Source: Acidobacteriota bacterium (GTDB lineage Bacteria; Acidobacteriota; Terriglobia; Terriglobales; Acidobacteriaceae). Taken from it: a stretch of DNA of 56,879 bases. Shown one piece after another: positions 41,497 to 51,383 of this stretch (position 1 is its first letter; every line of letters begins with the position of its first letter). The translations under genes were made by a program, and so were the position numbers. The notes under the pieces were generated by a model. The model worked only from the letters and a program-made list of their open reading frames with translations, had not been told where the DNA came from and made no database searches. The stretch is from contig JABDBE010000001.1 of NCBI GenBank assembly GCA_013288805.1, forward strand, positions 90,182 through 147,060, read 5' to 3'.

Positions 41497-44400
41497 GTGA
41501 GATTGAATCGCCGTCGGTCGGGAAAGACTTGTTCGCGAAGTCGCATCCTTGTGGCCATCGTTCTGTTGATGCTGCTCGCAGCCGTCGCTCTGACCATCGG
41601 TTCGCGGGCAGTGAAGCTCCGGGCTGACAAAGCTGCCAATCCTCAAGCATTTTCCCTCGCCCATGCGACTCTTCCCTCGCGTGTCCCGTCCGCAAAAGGC
41701 GTGCCACAAGTTCTAGCCAACTATAGCCGGCTTCCGCTGATATTTGAACCTAACCAGGGACAGACCAATGCTCGGGTGAAATTTCAGGCGCGAGGCAGCG
41801 GTTACGGCCTCTACCTCACGGCGCAGGAAGCTGTTCTCGCCCTTCAGCGTTTAGCCGCCGACCCTCATCATCCAACTGCTCCAACATCCGCGCTCAGCAT
41901 GAAGCTGGTTGGAACCACCTCGCCATCCGAGCCCACTGGCGAGATTCAACTGCCCGGGAAAAGCAATTACCTCATTGGCAACGATCCAGAAAAGTGGCAT
42001 CGTGACATTCCTCAGTTTGCGCGCGTGCGCTACCGCAACGTTTACCCCGGCATTGACTTGATCTATTACGGCAACCAGGGGCGGTTGGAGTATGACTTCG
42101 AGGTAGCCCCTGGAAGCGACCCGACGCAAGTGGCCCTCAGGTTTCAGGGTAATGAGAGTCCGACAATCGACTCGCATGGCGACCTCGTTCTGGCGGCCGG
42201 TGGAAGTGACTTGCGCTTGCAGGCCCCGCGCGTATACCAGAAGGTCGGAACAGAGCAGCGTGCGATAGCGGGTCGCTTCGAGCTGCGTGGTTCGCGAAAG
42301 AACGAAGTCGGCTTCAAAATAGGTGCGTACGATCGTAGCCAGACCTTGATTATCGATCCCGTGCTGGTTTACTCGACATATCTGGGTGGGAGCGGCAATG
42401 AAGCCTGTTCCATCATCGCCCCAATCACGGTCGCGGGAATGGCCTCCCCGCCGCCGGGTTGTCCTGGGATTGCGGTGGACGCCGCTTCCAACACCTACGT
42501 AGCCGGATCCACCACATCAACGAATTTTCCGGCGACCACCGGCGAATACCAGCCCGATCTGGCGCCGGGCGCGACTGCCAACGTGTTCATCGCCAAGTTT
42601 AGTCCCACCGGCGCGCTGCTGTTTTCCACATACCTCGGCGGAGACGGAGCCGACTACACCGGCGGGGTCGCGGTTGACTCCGGGTTTGACATTTTAGTGG
42701 CGGGAACAACGAGTTCCAGCAACTTTCCCACCACTAAGGGAACCACCAATGCCGCATTTCAAACCACTCCGATCACCAGCGGCAAGCATGTTTTTGTGAG
42801 TAAGCTTGATCCCACGGGGAAATTCCTGTTGTATTCGACCTATCTTTCTGGCAGCGGTACCGACATCGCTTCGGGATTGGCGGTGGACCAAACTGGCAGC
42901 AACGCGTACGTGACCGGTACTACTACCTCTACAGAGGTAGGGACAGGATTTCCCTCCACTCTCGGGTCCTACCAAACCACCCCCCGCGCTGCGAATCAAT
43001 TCTTCTTCACCAAGGTTGATCCGAATACCAGCGGAGCAGGTAGCGTGCTCTATTCCACTTACTTCGGCGGGAGCAGTCCGAGCAATGGCTCAGTCCTGGG
43101 TGGCGGCGTGGCCGTAGATATCAACTCGAACGCCTACATTACAGGCGGCACGAATTTCACCGACATGCCATTGCTCAACGCCTATCAAGGGCTGAACGAA
43201 GGCGGGTTTGACGCTTTCGTGGCCAAGATCAATCCGTCGGGTGTGACTGGCGGCCAACTTTTGTATTCGACCTATCTCGGCGGCTCTGGCGACGATGTGG
43301 GCTTCGGCGTCGCGGTGGATTCGAGCCCGGACGCTTATGTTACCGGCTGGACCACTTCCACGGACTTCAACGCAGGCACTACCGGTACCACAGCCTTGCA
43401 GTCCGCGAACGGTGGTGGGACAGATGCGTTCCTGGCTAAAATCGGAATCCCGTGCACCGGCACGGGCTGTGTCACATTCGATGTTCCGCTGACCTACTTT
43501 ACCTATCTTGGCGGCGCGGGAACGGACGTCGCGACCTGGGTTACGGTCGACAACAGCGGCGGAGCCCGCGTTATCGGCTGGACGAATTCCCCGAATTTTC
43601 CCATTGTAGTTATACAGAGTACCGTGCAGTCGCAATACGGCGGGGGCACGAGCGACGCGTTCTTTGCCAACATTGACACCGACGCGACCTGCAGTCCAAT
43701 CGTAACTCCCACCTGCGCCGCGACCAGTTCCACCAGCTACTTCGGAGGCATAGGCGCCGACTTCGGGACCAGTGTCGCGCTGGATCTGCAAGGTGCCAGC
43801 TATCTTGCGGGAGAAACAGCCTCGGCCAGCGGCTTCCCACTGGTCAATCCCTTCGACGGCGCTTTGAGCGGACCGAGTGACGCGTTCGTGAGCAAGTTTG
43901 CGCCTGTCCTGAATCTGACCATGCTGCCGCCCACCGCGACTCCATTAGTCGTTGGTATCGGCAACCAGGTCAGCTTTGCCTACACCATAACCAACGCCGG
44001 CGAGTTTACTAACGGAGTCACTTTCGTCGACTACTTACCAGCGGCAGGCGCCAGTTTTGTCTCGGCGACGGCGAGCCCGGGCACTTGCGGTGCCCCGACG
44101 AACCAAACCGTGTTGTGCAATATCGGTACCCTGAATGCCGCTGCCACCGCGACCGTTACCGTAATTTTGACCCCCGTTGCCCCGACTTTGGCAGGTGGCA
44201 CCGTGAGTTTGGGCAACAGCGGTTCCGCATTCGTCGGGCAGGCGCAGAAGGCATCAGCCAGTGCGAGCGTCACGGTAAACGATTTCAGCCTCAAAGTGGG
44301 ACCGGCAACAGCTACGGTTGTGGCGGGCGTGCCTGCCATCTTCACCGCCACCATAACCCCAAGCTCGAACAGCGGATTCCCCGACAGCGTGTCGATTTCC

Positions 44401-44823
44401 TGCGGCAGCGGTCTGCCCACGGCCACGACTTGCGTGCCCGGCAACAACAACCCCATTCCGAACCTCGATACCGGCGCCCAGAGTTCCCAGTTGATCATCA
44501 ACACTACAACTCGCGTAACCACTACCACCGACCTGCGACATGAAAACGGCCCAGGGATTCCGTTTTACGCTACTTGGCTGCCGGTTTCGGGTCTGGCCTT
44601 GCTTGGCGTGGGACTGGGCGGCAAAACCTCTCGCCGCTGGCGCGTGCTGATGGGTCTCCTCCTCGCGGGCCTCTTCGCGCTAATTTTATTCCTGCCCGGT
44701 TGTGGCTCTACTGCACCGGTAACCACTACGACCGGCACTCCGGCCGGAACTTATCCAGTGACCATCAACGCGGTCTCAGGCAGCGCTACGCGAAGCACAG
44801 TGGTCACTCTGGTTGTTCAATAG
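41497..44823 (+). CDS. Large secreted SBBP-repeat (beta-propeller) protein
   Basis: The frame opens at 41377, but a GTG at 41497 with GGAGG at 41486-41490 begins a basic, membrane-spanning leader (LVAIVLLMLLAAVALTIG), giving 1108 residues. An N-terminal domain typical of this family follows (LIFEPNQGQTNARVKFQARGSGYGLYLT), then at least six SBBP-type propeller repeats (STYLGGSG and variants, with DAFVAKI/DAFLAKI). Next is a DUF11-like region (about residues 805-930), and a C-terminal hydrophobic segment (LPVSGLALLGVGLGGKTSRRWR, LLLAGLFALILFLPGC) that may anchor it. Such proteins are thought to be surface or adhesin proteins. Role not proven. Confidence 0.88.
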   Translation: MRLNRRRSGKTCSRSRILVAIVLLMLLAAVALTIGSRAVKLRADKAANPQAFSLAHATLPSRVPSAKGVPQVLANYSRLPLIFEPNQGQTNARVKFQARGSGYGLYLTAQEAVLALQRLAADPHHPTAPTSALSMKLVGTTSPSEPTGEIQLPGKSNYLIGNDPEKWHRDIPQFARVRYRNVYPGIDLIYYGNQGRLEYDFEVAPGSDPTQVALRFQGNESPTIDSHGDLVLAAGGSDLRLQAPRVYQKVGTEQRAIAGRFELRGSRKNEVGFKIGAYDRSQTLIIDPVLVYSTYLGGSGNEACSIIAPITVAGMASPPPGCPGIAVDAASNTYVAGSTTSTNFPATTGEYQPDLAPGATANVFIAKFSPTGALLFSTYLGGDGADYTGGVAVDSGFDILVAGTTSSSNFPTTKGTTNAAFQTTPITSGKHVFVSKLDPTGKFLLYSTYLSGSGTDIASGLAVDQTGSNAYVTGTTTSTEVGTGFPSTLGSYQTTPRAANQFFFTKVDPNTSGAGSVLYSTYFGGSSPSNGSVLGGGVAVDINSNAYITGGTNFTDMPLLNAYQGLNEGGFDAFVAKINPSGVTGGQLLYSTYLGGSGDDVGFGVAVDSSPDAYVTGWTTSTDFNAGTTGTTALQSANGGGTDAFLAKIGIPCTGTGCVTFDVPLTYFTYLGGAGTDVATWVTVDNSGGARVIGWTNSPNFPIVVIQSTVQSQYGGGTSDAFFANIDTDATCSPIVTPTCAATSSTSYFGGIGADFGTSVALDLQGASYLAGETASASGFPLVNPFDGALSGPSDAFVSKFAPVLNLTMLPPTATPLVVGIGNQVSFAYTITNAGEFTNGVTFVDYLPAAGASFVSATASPGTCGAPTNQTVLCNIGTLNAAATATVTVILTPVAPTLAGGTVSLGNSGSAFVGQAQKASASASVTVNDFSLKVGPATATVVAGVPAIFTATITPSSNSGFPDSVSISCGSGLPTATTCVPGNNNPIPNLDTGAQSSQLIINTTTRVTTTTDLRHENGPGIPFYATWLPVSGLALLGVGLGGKTSRRWRVLMGLLLAGLFALILFLPGCGSTAPVTTTTGTPAGTYPVTINAVSGSATRSTVVTLVVQ

Positions 44824-44917
44824 ACGGTTGTCCCCGTCTCGCCAGCTAACCTACTTCTAAGGTGGGCGTCTATACTTCGTCTTTCATTCCCGTCTCTTCG
44901 CCTTTAAGTGAGGTCTT

Positions 44918-46498
44918 ATGCAGCCGCATTCCAGAATTCTGCGCGCTTTTCTCCTGACTACCGCGTCTCGTTTGATAATCATTGCCGTTCTCGTGGCGGC
45001 CAGTTCTGCAGCTTCCGCGCCACAATCGAATTCCGACGATACCCAGGTCTCCGCCCAAGTCCAACGCGTTGAAAACGGAATCACTCCCATTCCACTCGGC
45101 GCGAATCAACCGCCACTGCAGCTCAATCTGCAAAAATTGATGGAGCTCTACAAAGTGCCTGCAGTCAGCATCGCGGTAATCGACAATTTCAAAATCGCAT
45201 GGGCGAAGGCCTACGGAATCACCGACGCAGGCGGCGCGACGCCAGCTACTGCGCGCACTTTGTTTCAAGCGGGATCAATCAGCAAGACCGTTGCGGCGAC
45301 CGGCGCACTTTGGCTGGTGGAACATGGCAAGCTCTCGCTCGATGAAGACGTCAACCAGAAACTGGTCACCTGGAAAGTTCCGGAGAACGAATTCACTAAA
45401 GATCAGAAGGTCACTCTGCGCCGCCTCCAGAGCCACAGCGCGGGACTGACCGTGCACGGCTTTCCCGGCTACGCGGTGGGCGAACCCATACCCACGCTGG
45501 TACAGATCTTCAACGGTGAAAAGCCCGCTAACACTGCCCCGATCCGCGTGGATGTTGTCCCCGGTACCATGTTCCGTTATTCCGGTGGTGGCGTCACCAT
45601 CGAGCAGCAACTCATGATGGACGTGACTGGCAAACAGTTTCCCCAGTTCATGCGCGAGACTGTGCTGGACAAGATCGGCATGACCGACAGCAGTTTCGAA
45701 CAGCCGCTTCCGCCGGACCGAGCAAAGTTCGCAGCCTCTGGAACTCTCGGGGATGGAAAAGTAGTTCCCGGCAAGTGGCACATCTACCCCGAAATGGCCG
45801 CAGCCGGCCTTTGGACCACGCCCACCGACCTGGGAAAGTTCGGCATTGAAATCGCTCTATCCAAGCAGGGTAAAGCGAACCATGTACTGTCGCAGGCCAT
45901 GACGCGCCAAATGTTGACGCCGCAGATCGACCATGTCGGTCTGGCATTTTTCCTGGGCGAAGGCAATAATCCCGAAGAGTTCGGTCACGACGGCGATGAC
46001 GATGGCTTCCAGGCCGACCTCATCATGTTTGCCGACTCCGGCAAGGGTGTCGCGGTGATGGCAAACTCCGACAATGGACACGCCTTAGCTCAATTCCTGG
46101 TGCAAAGCGTGGCCAAGGAATATGGCTGGAATTACACGAGCCAGCCAAACCCAGTCGATCTTCTAGGCTTGATCGCGAGCGCCCGAGGCGCGCAGATTGC
46201 CATGCAAAAGTATGCGGACCTGAAAAGCTCTTCTCCAAAAGATCTGGATGAAAACACTCTGATCCAGTTGGCGTATGGAATTCTATTTACGGGCAAGGTC
46301 GAGGACGCGATCCAGGTTTTCAAACTTGAAGTGCAGGAATACCCCAAGTACTGGAACGCTTACGACAGCCTCGGCGAAGCCTACATGGACGCGAAACAAA
46401 ACGATCTCGCTATCCAGAATTACGAAATGTCGATTACTCTGAAACCCGATAATCAAAACGGCATCGATATGCTGAAGAAACTGAAACAGCAGAAGTAA
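44918..46498 (+). CDS. Secreted serine hydrolase (beta-lactamase/EstB fold) with C-terminal TPR
   Basis: The ATG at 44918 follows GAGG. The 526-residue product has a signal segment (residues about 18-38). The serine beta-lactamase fold shows S-x2-K in GSISKTV, a Y-SGGG motif (FRYSGGGV) in place of YxN, and HxG-like FGHDGDDDG. This is the class C beta-lactamase/esterase EstB/D-aminopeptidase group. Residues about 445-520 form two TPR units (YWNAYDSLGEAYMDAKQNDLAIQNYEMS). Substrate unknown; antibiotic resistance is not implied. Confidence 0.9.
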   Translation: MQPHSRILRAFLLTTASRLIIIAVLVAASSAASAPQSNSDDTQVSAQVQRVENGITPIPLGANQPPLQLNLQKLMELYKVPAVSIAVIDNFKIAWAKAYGITDAGGATPATARTLFQAGSISKTVAATGALWLVEHGKLSLDEDVNQKLVTWKVPENEFTKDQKVTLRRLQSHSAGLTVHGFPGYAVGEPIPTLVQIFNGEKPANTAPIRVDVVPGTMFRYSGGGVTIEQQLMMDVTGKQFPQFMRETVLDKIGMTDSSFEQPLPPDRAKFAASGTLGDGKVVPGKWHIYPEMAAAGLWTTPTDLGKFGIEIALSKQGKANHVLSQAMTRQMLTPQIDHVGLAFFLGEGNNPEEFGHDGDDDGFQADLIMFADSGKGVAVMANSDNGHALAQFLVQSVAKEYGWNYTSQPNPVDLLGLIASARGAQIAMQKYADLKSSSPKDLDENTLIQLAYGILFTGKVEDAIQVFKLEVQEYPKYWNAYDSLGEAYMDAKQNDLAIQNYEMSITLKPDNQNGIDMLKKLKQQK

Positions 46499-46538
46499 CC
46501 TTAAACCGCGAGGCTCTATCAAGTACGACTCTGCCAGA

Positions 46539-47144
46539 ATGCTTCTTGTTGTCGATCTGCTGGGCACCTTCATCTTCGCGGTTGAGGGCGCGACCGCAGG
46601 CATCGAAGCCAACCTGGATTTGCTTGGCCTGATGGTGGTCGCGTTTGCCACCGCGCTCGGCGGCGGAATCATTCGCGATGTTCTGATCGGCGCGGTCCCT
46701 CCGAATTGCATTCGCGATTGGCGATATCCCGCCGCAGCATTTCTTGGTGGCGCGGTTGTATTCTGCTTCTACCAGTTCGTCAGCCAGGTTTCTCCCTGGG
46801 TGATCATCATTTTCGATGCCGCCGGATTGGCATTATTCGCCGTTGCCGGCGCAGCCAAAGCGCTCGACTTCGGCATTCATCCGTTCATCGCAGTTTTGAT
46901 GGGAGGAGTGACCGGCGTTGGCGGTGGCACCATTCGTGACATTCTGCTCGCCCGCATCCCCACCGTTCTTCGCGCCGATGTCTACGCCACGGCCGCGCTA
47001 GCGGGAGCGGCCGTGTTGGTAATTGGCATCCGCCTCAAAGCCAATCCCAGGCTCATGACCATCCTCGGTGCCGTAGTTTGTTTTACATTGCGAGTAGTCA
47101 GCGTCTGGCGCCACTGGAATCTTCCCCGGCTGCTCGTGCATTGA
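46539..47144 (+). CDS. TRIC-type trimeric intracellular cation channel family protein (UPF0126)
   Basis: The 201-residue protein has seven hydrophobic segments and two internal repeats, each with the GGG-x2-RD signature (LGGGIIRDVLIG and VGGGTIRDILL). That is the hallmark of bacterial TRIC/YicG proteins, which form trimeric cation or glycine channels. It follows the hydrolase gene by 40 bases and may be in its operon. Confidence 0.93.
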   Translation: MLLVVDLLGTFIFAVEGATAGIEANLDLLGLMVVAFATALGGGIIRDVLIGAVPPNCIRDWRYPAAAFLGGAVVFCFYQFVSQVSPWVIIIFDAAGLALFAVAGAAKALDFGIHPFIAVLMGGVTGVGGGTIRDILLARIPTVLRADVYATAALAGAAVLVIGIRLKANPRLMTILGAVVCFTLRVVSVWRHWNLPRLLVH

Positions 47145-47261
47145 TAATTTAATCCGTCGTCATTCCGAGAAGCGAAACGACGTTCGCCGACTTCCTCAGA
47201 ACTGAGTCAATGAGTGAAATCGTGATTTTTCGCCACCTAGGGCTGAACTGGACAAACATTC

Positions 47262-48449
47262 TTACTGAGAAGGGGCCGCCGGAGCGGGCAAGCGGTACAG
47301 CGCAATCTTTCGCGCGTTCAACACAGCCAATGCAGAACCGTCAGCGGAAATTGCGGCCTCAGGTTTCTCGGAATATGGAATCTTTGTCTTCAGCACAACA
47401 CCGTTTCGCGGCCTCTCCCAAACGTACGCTGTGCGTTGGTATTTTCGAAGGAAACGGCCGACCGTAATTTGGTCAATGATTGTACCGAAACGTTGGCCGT
47501 CAGCCGCCACAATCGGTGCTATAGCGCCTTCCATTCGATCATGAATACCAAGGTCTATCGAAGCAACTTCCTCGCCCTTCAGGCTCGATATCGTCGCGCT
47601 GCCTGAGGGATTCAGGGTCGGCGGCGTTACTGTCAGGATCAAATCACTTGATAGAAACTGTGCATTACCAAGTGGGAGGGACACTTTTCTCGATTCGCTA
47701 GTGAACTTTTCAATCAGGGATTCCTTGCCAGCATTAAGCAACAAGTATTCATCCGAAATTGTTGAAGGTCGTAGGCCTCCAGCATCCGCTATGCTCCACA
47801 CGGCACGCTGCTCCAGCGTGTCGGAATCCAGCAGCCGAAATTGGATCGACCCGTTGTATCCGTCCATCAACAGCACGGATTTTCCCGATGGCGAGGCCAA
47901 TATCTGCCACCCCTTACCGTTGGTCGAAAGGTCCAAGCGCTTCAGTTCTTCGCCAGTCGATGAAAGTAGATACAGCGTGGCGGGATGGGGTTCTTGCATC
48001 TTCGACCGGGCACCGTTGCTGGGCGGCATTTCAATTGGCTCTGGGAATTTCGTCAGCAGGAAAACGAAATTTCCATCAGCGGTTGGAATAAGCCGCCGAT
48101 GCCAATCGAGATCCCCGATCCATGATCGTTTACCGGCCACAGCTCCTGTCGCAGCATTTAGAAAAACAATCGAAAGCCGCCACCCGTACCAGACTTTCTT
48201 GTCGGCTGCAGTACGTTGAACTTCCTCCGACTTCTCGTCAAAAATGACAGCGACGGTGCTCTTGGAAAATGCGATGTTGCCTAATGACCCGGGATCATTG
48301 ACCAAACCGCCGTGCGGACCGCGATAACCATATTTCTTAAGACTGACGATCCAGCTCGGCTGGGCGCTAGGTCCCGTGTTCTGCGCGGCAGCCCCAGCGG
48401 CTGCGAGGCACACAACCGCGAACGTCAGCGCTGCCATGTATCTGCTCAT
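47262..48449 (-). CDS. Secreted propeller-like hypothetical protein
   Basis: The 395-residue protein has a signal peptide (MSRYMAALTFAVVCLAAAGAAA). The rest is a series of strand-rich segments (LYLLSSTGEELKRLDLS, GKSVLLMDGYNG, ISADGSALAVLNARKIALY) that resemble WD40- or YVTN-like beta-propeller blades. No catalytic motif seen. It is convergent with the TRIC gene. Confidence 0.7.
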   Translation of the reverse strand: MSRYMAALTFAVVCLAAAGAAAQNTGPSAQPSWIVSLKKYGYRGPHGGLVNDPGSLGNIAFSKSTVAVIFDEKSEEVQRTAADKKVWYGWRLSIVFLNAATGAVAGKRSWIGDLDWHRRLIPTADGNFVFLLTKFPEPIEMPPSNGARSKMQEPHPATLYLLSSTGEELKRLDLSTNGKGWQILASPSGKSVLLMDGYNGSIQFRLLDSDTLEQRAVWSIADAGGLRPSTISDEYLLLNAGKESLIEKFTSESRKVSLPLGNAQFLSSDLILTVTPPTLNPSGSATISSLKGEEVASIDLGIHDRMEGAIAPIVAADGQRFGTIIDQITVGRFLRKYQRTAYVWERPRNGVVLKTKIPYSEKPEAAISADGSALAVLNARKIALYRLPAPAAPSQ

Positions 48450-48662
48450 CCGCTTGGAATTATGCCCTGCCAGTGGCGCGAAGCCAACACAAATAACGAA
48501 ATCAGGCCATGGCGCTCAAATCACTCCCTGAGATTCGCGATCTGTCGAGTGGAAGAGGCTTGGAAGAGAGGGATCCGCTTGGCACGTTCGGCGGCAAGAA
48601 ATCGCTCCCCGCTTTCTCGCGTTGCGGACAAACCAAGGCCTTGTTAACGGCTCTGAAACCCT

Positions 48663-50072
48663 CTACGCTCCCGCGGAAAGTTTGTGGCTCTTCGACTGAG
48701 CAATCCCGTACTGCCGGATCTTATACAACAGCGCCTTGTAGCTGATCTTCAGCAGCACTGCTGCCTGCTTGCGGTTCCAGTTGGTTTCGTCGAGGGCCTT
48801 GCTGATGGCTTCGGCTTCGGCTCCGTCCTTGGCAGTGCGCGACAGAGACTTCAACCCTCCGCCTGCATCGCCGGGGCCGTGCGCGGCCGCATCGAATTGT
48901 GCGCCATTGCTATCGCTCTTTGGACTCAGTTCCTGAATCGCCAGCTTCTCGTCTCCAAGAACCAGATAGCGCTTCACGAAATTATTAAGCTCGCGCAGAT
49001 TGCCCGGCCAGGAATAATCCTGACATGCCTGCAGCAACTCGGTCGAAAGCGGCAACGGAGGCCGCGCATACCGTTCTGACATGTTGGACATGAAATGCTT
49101 GAGCAGAATTGGAATTTCTTCCTTCCGCTCGCGCAGCGGAGGAACCGACAAGGTGAAGGCGTTGAGCCGGTAATAAAGATCCTCACGCAGGCGCTTGTTG
49201 GCCAGCGCTTCGGGGATGTTGATATTGGTGGCCGCCAGAATTCGCACATCCACTTTAATCATCGAGCGGCTGCCCAGACGCGAAAATTGCTGGTCTTGCA
49301 GTACGTGCAGCAGCTTCGCCTGAAGGATGGGCGGCATCTCTCCGATTTCATCGAGCAGAATCGTACCCTTATTGCACAGTTCGAACTTGCCAGGTTTCGC
49401 GTGATTCGCGCCAGTGAAGGCTCCCGCTTCGTAGCCAAACAGTTCACTCTCCAGCAAATCCGCGGGAACTGCGGCGCAATTTACCTTAAGGAATGTTCGA
49501 TGCGCGCGTGGCGAGAGCTTGTGAATAAGCCGCGCCATCACTTCTTTCCCCGTACCGCTTTCGCCCAACATCAGCACCGGGATATCAACGTTCGCCACCA
49601 GCGCAGCCTGCGAACGAAGCTTGCGCATCACCGGACTCGCGGCAACAAAAAATACCTCGTCGCCGACTTCTTCCACTTCGCCCGGATAATTTTGCTGGTT
49701 CGTGCCCAGACACTGGTCGATGACCGTGTCCAGCTCGCTTTTCTGAAACGGCTTGGTCAGGTAATCGTGCGCGCCCAGGCGGATGGCCTGCACAACTTTG
49801 CGAGTATCGCTGACGCAAGAGAGCATCACAACCTTGACCCCGGGCTGAAGCTTACGCAGTTGCTCCAGAGTCGCGAGGCCGTCGATCCCGGGCATGAGCA
49901 GGTCCAGCAGTACCAGGTCGGGGCGCAAACCCTTCTGGACGCGCTCCAACGCTTCTTCGCCGGTGCTTGCAGTCTCGACTTTGTAGTCGTCCACTTCGAG
50001 CAGAGTCTTGATGTAGCGCAGCATTCCGGGTTCATCGTCAACCAGCAGAATGTTGTTTGCCGCAGCTTTCAT
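48663..50072 (-). CDS. NtrC-type response regulator, REC-AAA+-Fis
   Basis: The 469-residue regulator has a receiver (about 5-120, with phosphoacceptor Asp in DLVLLDLLMP and Lys in LTKPFQKSEL). Next is the sigma-54 activator domain, with Walker [15 protein letters not shown] and Walker B ILLDEIGE, then a Fis-type helix-turn-helix (WNRKQAAVLLKISYKALLYKIRQ). The kinase gene upstream overlaps it by four bases, so they form a pair. The recognition helix is almost the same as in the activator at 51963. Probable targets are the two sigma-54 promoters at 51331 and 51911. Confidence 0.95.
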   Translation of the reverse strand: MKAAANNILLVDDEPGMLRYIKTLLEVDDYKVETASTGEEALERVQKGLRPDLVLLDLLMPGIDGLATLEQLRKLQPGVKVVMLSCVSDTRKVVQAIRLGAHDYLTKPFQKSELDTVIDQCLGTNQQNYPGEVEEVGDEVFFVAASPVMRKLRSQAALVANVDIPVLMLGESGTGKEVMARLIHKLSPRAHRTFLKVNCAAVPADLLESELFGYEAGAFTGANHAKPGKFELCNKGTILLDEIGEMPPILQAKLLHVLQDQQFSRLGSRSMIKVDVRILAATNINIPEALANKRLREDLYYRLNAFTLSVPPLRERKEEIPILLKHFMSNMSERYARPPLPLSTELLQACQDYSWPGNLRELNNFVKRYLVLGDEKLAIQELSPKSDSNGAQFDAAAHGPGDAGGGLKSLSRTAKDGAEAEAISKALDETNWNRKQAAVLLKISYKALLYKIRQYGIAQSKSHKLSAGA

Positions 50073-51025
50073 TTAGTTTTCCCAGGGTTCACTAGTTGGT
50101 TGTTGGCGGTCGCGGGAGGCAGAAGCGGAAGAATGAAAGAGAACTTGCATCCCGCGCCAGGGTCGCTCTCCACCCAGATCTTGCCACCCATGCCGCCGAC
50201 CAGGCGACGTGCGATCGCCAGGCCCAAGCCCATGCCGGCCTGACTTTCGCTTTGTGGCAGTCGAAAGAAATCGTCGAACACTTCAATATGGTATTCCGCG
50301 GGAATGCCCGGCCCAGTATCGGACACGCTGATCTTCACGGAATTGGGTTGCGTGATTGCGCGATGCCGCCGTTCCGTCAGATTGTCAGGATTGCTGGCAC
50401 TTCGGCGCTCCCACATGTAGGGCTCGGCATGCAGCCAGACTGTGCCTCCGGCGGGCGTGAACTTCGACGCATTCTCCAGCAAGTTCGAAACCACGCGCTG
50501 CATCTTCGGCACGTCAAAAGCAAACTCGGTCAGTTTTTCATTGGCCAGGAAATACAGCGCCAGCCCTTTTTCCTGAAAGGAATGCGACCACAGCCGGCAA
50601 ACTTCGGAAAGACATGAGTTGAGGTCGGCGGGCTCGAAATGCATCTTCAGTTCGCCGATTTCCAGGACGCTGAAGCTGAGAAAGTCCTGAATGAATTGCT
50701 GCAGACGCTGACCGCTGGTGCGCATGTCGCCCAGAATCTCGCGCTGGCGTTCGTTCAATACCCCCAGCTTTTCGCTCTGCAGGAGTTCGACGTAACCATT
50801 CAAAATAGCCAGTGGGGTCTTTAGGTCATGCGCTGCCGAAGCCAGCGCATTTGTGGTGCGCTGAAAGCGTTCCTGTAACTGATTGAATTGCTGGAGCAAG
50901 TCTTGGCTACAATCCGGATTGGGGCAGGCAGCGTCGCCTTGCTCTTTCGTCGGACATAGCTCGGAGTAGTCTGCTTTAGACTCTTTTGCTTGGGGCAGAC
51001 ACGTCTTTTCAGGCGTCGCAGCCAT
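50069..51025 (-). CDS. Soluble sensor histidine kinase
   Basis: The 318-residue kinase has no membrane segment and no known sensor domain. The first 39 residues carry four Cys (9, 24, 34, 39). A HisKA domain follows with the phosphoacceptor His in SAAHDLKTPLA, then a HATPase with N-box NLLENASKF, G1 DTGPGIP and G2 GMGLGLAIAR. It should phosphorylate the regulator encoded by the next gene. The Cys cluster might sense redox or bind metal. Confidence 0.92.
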   Translation of the reverse strand: MAATPEKTCLPQAKESKADYSELCPTKEQGDAACPNPDCSQDLLQQFNQLQERFQRTTNALASAAHDLKTPLAILNGYVELLQSEKLGVLNERQREILGDMRTSGQRLQQFIQDFLSFSVLEIGELKMHFEPADLNSCLSEVCRLWSHSFQEKGLALYFLANEKLTEFAFDVPKMQRVVSNLLENASKFTPAGGTVWLHAEPYMWERRSASNPDNLTERRHRAITQPNSVKISVSDTGPGIPAEYHIEVFDDFFRLPQSESQAGMGLGLAIARRLVGGMGGKIWVESDPGAGCKFSFILPLLPPATANNQLVNPGKTK

Positions 51026-51099
51026 TATTAAAGCTCAGTTGGTTTATACGGCGAGGGAGGATGGCACTCAACTCGCTGAGGTGAATGCTAACTTCCGCG

Positions 51100-51128
51100 A
51101 TGCTAAGACATGGCCTTCGCCCTGTCAA
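51100..51128 (-). promoter_or_regulatory. Sigma-70 promoter of the histidine kinase/regulator operon
   Basis: The reverse strand reads TTGACA (51128-51123), exactly 17 bases, then TAGCAT (51105-51100). It is the best sigma-70 match noticed in the window and lies 75 bases before the kinase start. Confidence 0.65.
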
Positions 51129-51173
51129 CGGCAAAACGCAAGGAAGTAGTCACGGAAGGGAAAAAGCTTGCAG

Positions 51174-51197
51174 TCCGAAGTGCTCCGAGACTTCGGA
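51174..51197. promoter_or_regulatory. Possible upstream activating site of the PilZ promoter
   Basis: TCCGAAGT (51174-51181) and ACTTCGGA (51190-51197) form an 8-base perfect inverted repeat with an 8-base centre. It sits about 140-170 bases upstream of the sigma-54 promoter, the normal distance for an enhancer bound by an NtrC-type dimer. Confidence 0.45.
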
Positions 51198-51330
51198 CAA
51201 GGTCAGCAAAACAGCGAATATAGGGCAAAAGCCACCACAGCTAACTCCAGCTTTTATCGGCCCGTTTTCAAAAGAAGCTCTGCCTTCAGGCGGTTCTGTC
51301 CTCTGCAGTGTCCAGATTCGAGATTCGGTT

Positions 51331-51345
51331 TGGCCCCCAAGGTGC
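51331..51345 (+). promoter_or_regulatory. Sigma-54 promoter of the PilZ gene
   Basis: TGGCCCCCAAGGTGC matches the -24/-12 pattern: GG and GC separated by ten bases. Transcription would start near 51357, leaving the GAGGG ribosome binding site (about 51371) and the TTG start at 51384 in good places. Confidence 0.6.
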
Positions 51346-51383
51346 GGTAACGAATGGGTTAAGTCCACGTTTGAGGGATACGG

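Larger units (their letters stand above)
51026..51383. other. Regulatory intergenic stretch between the kinase operon and PilZ gene
   Basis: The 358-base gap holds no gene. It contains the reverse promoter at 51100-51128, an inverted repeat at 51174-51197, a sigma-54 promoter at 51331-51345 and the ribosome binding site of the PilZ gene. The short frames seen here lack protein-like sequence. Confidence 0.6.

Noticed and set aside
41377-41497. Upstream extension of the SBBP protein
   Set aside because: The ribosome binding site GGAGG at 41486 and the signal segment support the GTG at 41497; the 40 residues before it are not conserved-looking.
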